Assembly: GCA_003116995.1 (NCBI GenBank)
Contig: BDSL01000093.1
Coordinates: 124,001 to 188,000 of the forward strand
Reading direction: 5' to 3'
DNA: 64,000 nucleotides
DNA from: Yamagishiella unicocca
Lineage: Eukaryota; Chlorophyta; Chlorophyceae; Chlamydomonadales; Volvocaceae
A program made the translations under genes and the position numbers. How positions within the stretch are numbered: position 1 is the first letter of the stretch; each line of letters begins with the position of its first letter. Below are positions 58,001-64,000 of this stretch, in pieces. The notes under the pieces were generated by a model that was given only the letters and a program-made list of their open reading frames with translations, ran no database searches and was not told the DNA's origin.

Positions 58001-60866
58001 GCCTTCCTTTTGCAATTCGTGCCCATCGCGGTGGGACTGACCCGACTGACCCGCGGGTCAGCTGTGCGCCTAGGACAAAAGAGGGGATGCTGCGGCTGCC
58101 GTTGCGCGTCCTCAGGCCTCCTCCGCCCACCTAACCTCCCATCCCCACACAGCCCCGCCTCATCCCCACCCATCTCCAACCCCGGCCATGCTGCGCCGCG
58201 CGCGGCTCGAACCGAAAACTCACCGAGGGGGGGGCCCTGCACACGCCGTTGCCGCTGCACACCCCGACATCCGACGGCGACGGGCGGGGGCAGGGCGTTT
58301 CTGACTCATTGAAGCAGCTGACACTGATGGTGTAGGCTGGGACGCTGTACCGCAGCTCCACCATATTGGCCACCGTCACGTACCTGGCGACGAGGAGGTG
58401 GAGGGGGAGGAGGGGGAGGAGGCGGGGGAGGCGGGGGAGGAGGGGGAGGAGGGGGAGGGGGAGGAGGGGGAGGAGGTGAGGAAACCCGTGAGAACCGATG
58501 CAGGAAGGGGGAAAAGACAAAATGGCGGAGGGCGGGAAGGGCGGAGGACCGGGGGCCAGGTGCGCTGAGCCGGAGGAGGCGCCCTTCTGATCCCAGTCAG
58601 TTGCGCGCTTGGCATCATGACCCTCCGCGCCGCAGGCCTCTACTTGGTCTGCCGCGCCAATTTGTGTGTACTGCATGTACTGGCCCACCCACTGGCCTGT
58701 ACTTACTGATACCCGACGCAAATACACACACGCACACATACACACACACTGCATCGCCACAATAACAAACGCACACTCACACGCAACTCCAACAAAAGGA
58801 CAACCCGTGTGCGAGGTACGCGTTCCTAGAGTACCCAGTTCCCAACATTTAGCGCTGCAGAGATCTAGGCTCTAGATCCGAAACCACCCGACCTACACGG
58901 TCCCCCCCCCAGCCACCTACCCATACAGGGTCCTAGCCAGACAGCCGACCGCCCATCCCCGATCTGGCCCCGCCCGGCCATCCACCTACCCACCCCGTGT
59001 CCGTACCACCCCCCCATCCATCCGCCCATCCATCCCATATCCCCCACCCTCGCCGCCCCGCCCAGCCATCCCCATGTCCGGACCCCCACCCACCAGTCGC
59101 TCGTCCCCCCGCCCGCGTCCGTGATGCTGGCGTTACGGGGCACGATGACCCGGTGGTACGACCGCCAGAAGTCGAACGCCGCGTTGTCCAGCAACGTGCC
59201 GTTTGTGCCGTTTTGCGGGGAGGCCCCGAGGCTCGGGGCAAACACAATCTTGTTGCCATTGTACGACACCTGCGAGAGCGGCAGCAGAGCGACGGGGTTG
59301 CGAATTAGGGAGGGAGAGGGCGGGGGGCCGCGCGGCGTCGATGTGTGTGTGTGCGTGCATCGGGCGAGTGGCATAAAAACCGGTTGCACGGCATGGGTAT
59401 AATGGCTGGCGCCTTGTCTTCGGACACATAGATGTGGGCGCATGCTGTCGGGGGCCCGGGAGGTGAGGCGACGGGCTGTGGGGCGGGAGGTGAGGCGACG
59501 GACTGTGGGGCGGGAGGTAAGGCGACGGGCGGTGGGGCTGCCGCGGGTGCAAGTGGTAGCAACCGCGGTGGAAGACTGTCTAGGGTGCTGGACAGTCCAC
59601 ATCGAGTGCGAACGCGGGGATGGGTTGGTCGCCTAAGAATCAGGTCAGCTGAAGAGCCACCTAGCGCCGAAGCCTTCCGGCAGGAGGGGGGCACCATGCG
59701 CGCTGGAGGCCCTGATACCCCAAAACCCTATACCTGATCACATGCGGTGTCAGGAGGCCGTGGATTCGCGGATATAGTGTGCCCCGTATCGGTGCCCCTT
59801 CACAGGGCCGAACACACAGCGTAGACCGTGCGTCTCCCTCGGGGCAGCAACGGATGTATTTTTGCCAGACTACCGCCACACTCTAAAATCCCCATCGACC
59901 CAAATCGACCCAGATCATGCAACAGCGCGGTCGCTAATCAGTAGGCCGTTTACAGATGCCCAAATGCGGCCATGGTGGAATATCACGAACCGGCGTGCCG
60001 GGTAGGGATGCTGGAGGGGTGGGAATCGTCGTCGACCAAGGGACGCGGTGCGTGAGATGGTGTGCTGCCTTGCCCCATGACGTCCCCGTCCCCTCCCTCA
60101 GCCCCGTCAAGAGTGTGGCAGGCCAATTGAAAGGATGCGCGTCCACCTGGTCACGTCAGGAACACCTACGCTGGGCTGTGTGCCACGCGCCACCAGAAAG
60201 TAGACGTTCTGCAACTCCTCCTCGTCAACGCTGTTTGTATCGTTCAGGCGCCAGAATTCAAACAGAAGGTAGGACTGACTGCGGTGTGGGAAGAGGGATA
60301 CGAGGGGACGCACGGCTGCGTTTCAAATGAAACAACCTTCTACTACAGAATCTGCATACGAGAAATGCAGAGGGTTATACAAGCATACACGCGAACTGAG
60401 GTTGACCATTCTAAAGCGCACGGCTATCGCAGAGGCCACGATGTATATCTATTTAGTTTGTATATCTCACCCTGGCCCACAAGAATCCTCATTGTCAACG
60501 GCAGTAGTTGGTAGGGTCCAATAGTCACAGTTGTAGCCGTCCAGGGGCTGGCTCACGTTCACGGTCCCCAAGGGAAGATTGGGATTCGTATCATCACGGT
60601 TTCGCGGCTTGCAAGGCTGACCTGATGCCGTGAAGAGCACTGTGTGGCAAGATGCATAAATACAAGAACATAAAACCGAGGCCAAAGCATGTTCAGTGCG
60701 ACGTCAGACCTTCCCAAGCAAACGGCACTGAACGGCTCGAAGACAATTTGCACTTACAGCTCACAAACATTAAAGTAAAAACACTCCATTTCCATGCGGC
60801 TTCCGGAGCAACGCCGCGAGCACTGCTGCCACGTCGCAGGCGAGGAACAATTGCTAGCATGTCCAT
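52097..60866 (-). CDS. Single-pass membrane RING-H2 protein with EGF-like ectodomain (probable E3 ubiquitin ligase)
   Basis: Thirteen exons, all phases consistent, give 1,242 residues: 60758-60866, 60471-60621, 60147-60278, 59428-59632, 59094-59269, 58224-58383, 56962-57498, 56398-56575, 55822-56111, 55085-55207, 54454-54663, 53265-53884, 52097-52934. ATG 60866 follows an in-frame TAG. A hydrophobic segment (WSVFTLMFVSC) near residue 35 may be the signal peptide. The ectodomain has two EGF-like cysteine clusters (CSGNGVC...CYCNPNWGDWGC, and CFGGTC...CACPTGFGGTMC) and N-glycosylation sites. One transmembrane helix, YMSVVLGVTASIILCLLMTL, lies near 709-729. The cytosolic part has a RING-H2 with exact C-x2-C-x14-C-x-H-x2-H-x2-C-x10-C-x2-C spacing at about 935-976, followed by a long alanine/proline/glutamine-rich tail. 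The RING predicts E2 binding and ubiquitin transfer; substrate and ligand are unknown. Exons 1 and 4 are the least certain. Confidence 0.82.
55015..55034 (+). repeat. Dispersed repeat family R2, copy in RING-gene intron
   Basis: CGTCGAGTAACCGGGTATTG lies in the intron 54664-55084. Confidence 0.55.
55252..55280 (-). repeat. Dispersed repeat family R2, inverted copy
   Basis: On the minus strand it reads ATGGTCGAGTAATCGGTTCT, in the intron 55208-55821. Confidence 0.55.
55703..55768 (+). repeat. Families R2 and R1 side by side in a RING-gene intron
   Basis: TGTCGAGCAACCAGGTCTTC (R2) is followed 15-20 bases later by CGTGGATTCGCGGCTTCTCT (R1). Confidence 0.6.
56336..56366 (+). repeat. Dispersed repeat family R1, copy in RING-gene intron
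   Basis: GGCCGTGGATTCGCGGACTC then TCTTATCAAATCC, in the intron 56112-56397. Confidence 0.7.
57538..57610 (-). repeat. Families R1 and R2 side by side (inverted) in a RING-gene intron
   Basis: On the minus strand, CGGCCGTGGATTCGCGGATT is followed by CTTGTAACCGGGTCTCCTC. Another R2 copy lies at 57739-57763, in the same intron (57499-58223). Confidence 0.65.
58391..58477 (+). repeat. Purine-only GGA/GGGGGA tract in a RING-gene intron
   Basis: Almost uninterrupted GAGGAGG, GGGGGAGG and related blocks over about 87 bases, just upstream (in transcript terms) of the acceptor for exon 58224-58383. The splice acceptor's polypyrimidine tract is the complement of this run. Confidence 0.85.
59367..59397 (-). 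repeat. Dispersed repeat family R2, inverted copy
   Basis: On the minus strand, ATGCCGTGCAACCGGTTTTT lies shortly after the proposed donor of exon 59428-59632. This supports treating the sequence beyond 59428 as intron. Confidence 0.5.
59753..59776 (+). repeat. Dispersed repeat family R1, copy in RING-gene intron
   Basis: GGCCGTGGATTCGCGGATAT lies in the intron 59633-60146. Confidence 0.65.
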
Positions 60867-61979
60867 ACCGGCCTACCAAATACAGATTCCTCTAGATAAT
60901 TATAGTTTTAACGATGCCAGTCGATTGCCAGGGACTGCGGAGGTACAAGAAGTGGTTTCGCATGGTGTCTGACAATGAGTCTTCAAAAGCAAGTCGGCAT
61001 CGTGTATGCATAGCCTTCGGCATTGATCTCTATGTGTTTAGATTCTGAACAGAAAGTCAGTTACCCAAGTACCTCTGTATTCTCTCTCACTCGCTTTTCC
61101 GTACACGAACCACATATTGGTTTACGCCATAGCACTTCCCAATCCACGGCAGCAAAATAAGGACTGCTCAAGAAGAGGATATGAAGGCTAAAGTATGCAC
61201 AAATATCGCATGCCGGTGCTCTCGCTGACGACGTGACGAGTCTCGACGAGTCCGAGGCCAGAAATTGTGCGGGTGCAGTTAAAAGTTGGGCGACACACTG
61301 TGCCAGCCGCTCCACCCAAACGATATCCATATGGACAAACTCCTGTCACGGGCTGAGCGCTGCGAAGCAGGAGCGCCCCTGCGGCCCAAGCTGTGGGCAC
61401 TGGGGCCTGCAGACCAACGGCACCGTACCGCCGCACCACCGCGCCTGCCGCCCGTCCACCTCCTCCTCGACGCCAACCCTCTCTCGAAGTGTCTACAAAT
61501 GCCCGAAAACTGGGTATTCCATCCGCTTGCGATCTGTATGTGCCACCGTGTCTTCTGCACAGGTCTGCACAGGCCTGCACTCAGCGAACCGCGAACCGTC
61601 GCTAGCAAGCGCCTGTGTGCCCCCTGCACCTGCACGCTGGCAGCTTATAAGCAGGCGCTGAATTGTAGTGCGCCAAAGGATCAACAGGTTCCTTTGTTGA
61701 GCCAGCGCATCCAAAAGCCCTAGTTGTGTTGCATGGGTCGTGGCGCGGCCCTTGCGATCATAAGGATACGAATGAGAATGACCATTCCTACTTAAATACA
61801 GTACGATTACGGTATCCAGGCAGCGCCTGACTACGTTCGCACAAAGATATTTTAACCATGGCTAGCAGCACATGGTCACCAGCGTCGCCCTACTTCTGTA
61901 TCGCACGGCACGACACCCCGCAGTCCACATGTTCCCCCACACAACCCACAACTCCCCTCACGTGATTCTCCTGACCGGG
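60867..61979. other. Upstream flank of the RING gene, no supported gene
   Basis: The RING promoter must lie here. An AT-rich TATAATTATC on the minus strand at about 60895-60906 is too close to the ATG to be a safe TATA call. A cysteine-containing minus-strand frame at 61188-61420 (GVCPYGYRLGG...TVCRPTFNC) looks protein-like, but I can find no splice donor that joins it to the RING gene. Confidence 0.35.
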
Positions 61980-62452
61980 CTATCGAGTGTTCGGCGTGCG
62001 CAACCGGAAGCACGCTTGTACGCAGCTTACAAAGCAGGGCACGCTGGCCTGTGCGTGGGCTTCCTGTGCGTGGGCTCGAGCACGTGTGGACCGCGACAAG
62101 GGGGGTTGGGGACGAGCTGAGACCCCGTGCCCGGCCCACCTGCTGCCGCTGGCATCCTCGATCATCAAGCCACCCTGCGCTACCACAGCCTGCTGCCACT
62201 TACTCCAGGGCATCCCGGTCTGTGTTCGGGCGGGTCGGGGCGTCACTACGTTTCGCTATCCCATGTTCAGCCACATCACCAAGTTCTCCACCATGCGCCC
62301 AAAACCCGGACTCTCCAACCATCGCCGCGCGAAGTCCTTGTTCCAATTACTCTAGGCGTCGCAGTCGGAGTAGACATAGCCGCCGAGGGTCGACAGGCGA
62401 CCTCCGGTTTTTGCTTCCTCAACCATGTCCTCCAGCATGCATCTCCAAACGT
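61980..62452 (-). pseudogene. Protein-like frame interrupted by two TAG codons, unidentified
   Basis: One minus-strand frame reads MLEDMVEEAKTGGRL...GGYVYSDCDA, then TAG (62354), then SNWNKDFARRWLESPGFGRM...WLNMG, then TAG (62258), then a stretch with KWQQAVVAQGGLMIEDASG. The composition looks coding across both stops, so this may be a decayed gene or transposon ORF. I do not recognise the family. An intron removing each stop is possible but I see no good splice pairs. Confidence 0.3.
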
Positions 62453-62889
62453 ATGTAACAAACCGTTTCCTGCCCAGCCTCCTCTTACATACGCGGGCTT
62501 TCCTCACAACTCAGGGACATCCCAGGACATGACACAGGATGACACTCACCCAGCCTCAGCCGCTTCATCACAACCGACAAACACGCGTTTCTACGCCACC
62601 CACCCTGTGCGTTCCGATGTCTTTCGTCGGTGCGTTCCACCCTCAGATTCTCCGCATGGTTCAATCTCATCGCCCCGCCGCCCTAGCATGTAACTGTGAA
62701 CCTGGACCATTGTTACGTCCTGAAACCGAGCGCAGCATTATAAATTGAGCACGACAGGGCACATCGTGGGGTGCTTTCTATGGTGTTCTGCCCTTGTTTG
62801 TGAATGCCGTGTGCTAACCTTCCTTTCGCTGGTAGGGTACACTGTTGGCATGCATGTCTGCATGGGTTGTGGCCGTTCTGTAATGGCAC

Positions 62890-62934
62890 TTACAGTGGGC
62901 TCCAGACCAAAGTCGTAACCGCCAGGCACATCGC
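62890..62934 (-). repeat. Dispersed repeat family R4, copy 4 (diverged)
   Basis: The reverse complement has GATGTGCCTGGCGG and TTTGGTCTGGAGCCCACTGT, aligning with copies 1 and 3 in both blocks. Confidence 0.55.
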
Positions 62935-63733
62935 CGAAGACTGAAGGATACGAACGGACCTCAGACCAGCCGCACCGCACCAATGGCAAACCACCAAGAT
63001 ACCGGCCAACAGTCCAGAGGCAGGAACAGCAGCAGCCAGCACCCCAGGGGAAATTCACCGTTCGGTGTTCTTACCCGTGCCACTTGCCGATTCTCCTTTT
63101 GGTTCTGCTGTCCGGGGCCGGGGTTTTGGCTGCTCTCCAGAATGCGAGGGTTACAGAGGTTGAGCACCTCCAGGGCTCTCCACGGGCTGTCGTTGCAACC
63201 CTTCCCGCGCGGAGTGCTTCTTTTTGTGGTACGTAGTCAGTTAGCTGTGGCTGTCGCGTTGTGGCTGCTGGGGCACCACAAAAATCAATCAGCCCCAAAG
63301 GCACTCAGTTCCTTTCTATAGCTTTTTGTATTTTATAAATCTTTTTTTTGCCGCACAAAGGACTCGGTTCCCATCACACAAAGCAGTCTGTTTGTAGCCG
63401 AGATGCTGCAACTGGCCATTCGTGCGAATTAATAAATCCTAGATAACGTGCGATTGTTCATGTTTGCCGGGACACCGATAACGTTGAGTCGGCAGACCAC
63501 GAGGCCACCCTTACAGGGTAGTGCCAAGAGACAGAGGGGCTGTGTTTGGGGCCAGACGCTGAATCGTCGCCGATGCCGACTTTAGCGTTATTCTCGATAT
63601 GTAAATACAGAAGACAAGAAGTCCGTTCCGTCACCCGAGGCGATCCTAACTTCTGGCGAGCGAGAGTGCAGCGAGCGTCCTTAAAGTGAGTGCACCAACA
63701 AAGGAAACGCTTACTTTTTTAGTCGTTAAGTGA

Positions 63734-64000
63734 ATGGTTGTATGTGTGTCCGTCCATCGGGCTGAACTAGGGCGCGCGCGCTACGGCGCATCCAGGGGCG
63801 AGGAGGGGCGCAACAAACGGCGGAAGCGCAGCGTGGACGACCATTCAGTGGCTCTTTCCTTGCTATCATTGACGGATTATGAACCCATTACTTCTACTTT
63901 ACCTAAAACAACTAAAAAGGGAGCCATCAAGCCCATCCTCAGCAAGTCAGCGGAAGGCTGTGTCGGCTGCCGACATTGCCGAGCTTCTCGCCGACCGCGG
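63734..64000 (+). CDS. Open frame running off the right edge, unidentified, partial
   Basis: An ATG at 63734 opens 89 codons with no stop before the window ends. Notable parts are a basic cluster NKRRKRSVDD (nuclear-localisation-like), a threonine/lysine-rich middle (TLPKTTKKGAIKP) and a terminal CVGCRHC that could start a zinc-binding motif. The composition is less GC-rich than the main genes. It may be the start of a nuclear protein or of a transposon ORF; it could also be chance. Confidence 0.3.
   Translation, partial: MVVCVSVHRAELGRARYGASRGEEGRNKRRKRSVDDHSVALSLLSLTDYEPITSTLPKTTKKGAIKPILSKSAEGCVGCRHCRASRRPR

Noticed and set aside
61188..61580. First exon of the RING gene
   Set aside because: No usable splice donor or phase match, whereas the exon at 60758-60866 gives an ATG, a hydrophobic segment and the right phase.

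Overview
This window is nuclear DNA from a flagellated green alga of the Volvocales (Chlamydomonas/Volvox relatives). The evidence is a complete multi-exon axonemal outer-arm dynein heavy chain of the gamma (ODA2/DNAH5-8) class, an octotricopeptide-repeat (OPR) type organellar RNA-binding protein, a secreted protein with a long proline-rich hinge, GC-rich introns full of micro- and minisatellites, and TGTAA-type polyadenylation signals. I cannot name the species.

Layout, left to right. 1-1106: decayed non-LTR (LINE) reverse transcriptase. 1348-4965 (minus): spliced gene for a secreted protein with three tandem apple/PAN-like cysteine repeats, a proline-rich hinge and an unrecognised C-terminal domain. 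5000-8000: no convincing gene, but a perfect 27-bp hairpin at 7157-7240. 8009-11330: retroelement graveyard (tyrosine-recombinase fragment, diverged inverted repeat, Ty3/gypsy protease and start of reverse transcriptase), followed by a tRNA-His(GUG) gene at 11500-11571 (minus). 11580-14900: nothing coding that I can support. 14917-20382 (plus): very long OPR-like ORF. 22388-49468 (minus): gamma outer-arm dynein heavy chain, 50 exons, 13,500 nt of CDS, 4,499 residues; every exon junction keeps the reading frame. 52097-60866 (minus): 13-exon gene for a 1,242-residue single-pass membrane protein with EGF-like modules outside and a RING-H2 domain inside. 60867-64000: degenerate sequence, ending with an open frame that runs off the window edge.

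The genes are not an operon and share no obvious pathway beyond algal biology: dynein drives flagellar beating, the OPR protein probably acts on chloroplast or mitochondrial RNA, the proline-rich protein is probably extracellular matrix or cell wall, and the RING protein is probably a membrane ubiquitin ligase. The most unusual layer is repetitive: at least three short dispersed sequence families recur, almost always inside introns of the dynein and RING genes, and a fourth recurs in the intron or flank of the proline-rich gene and in the retroelement areas.
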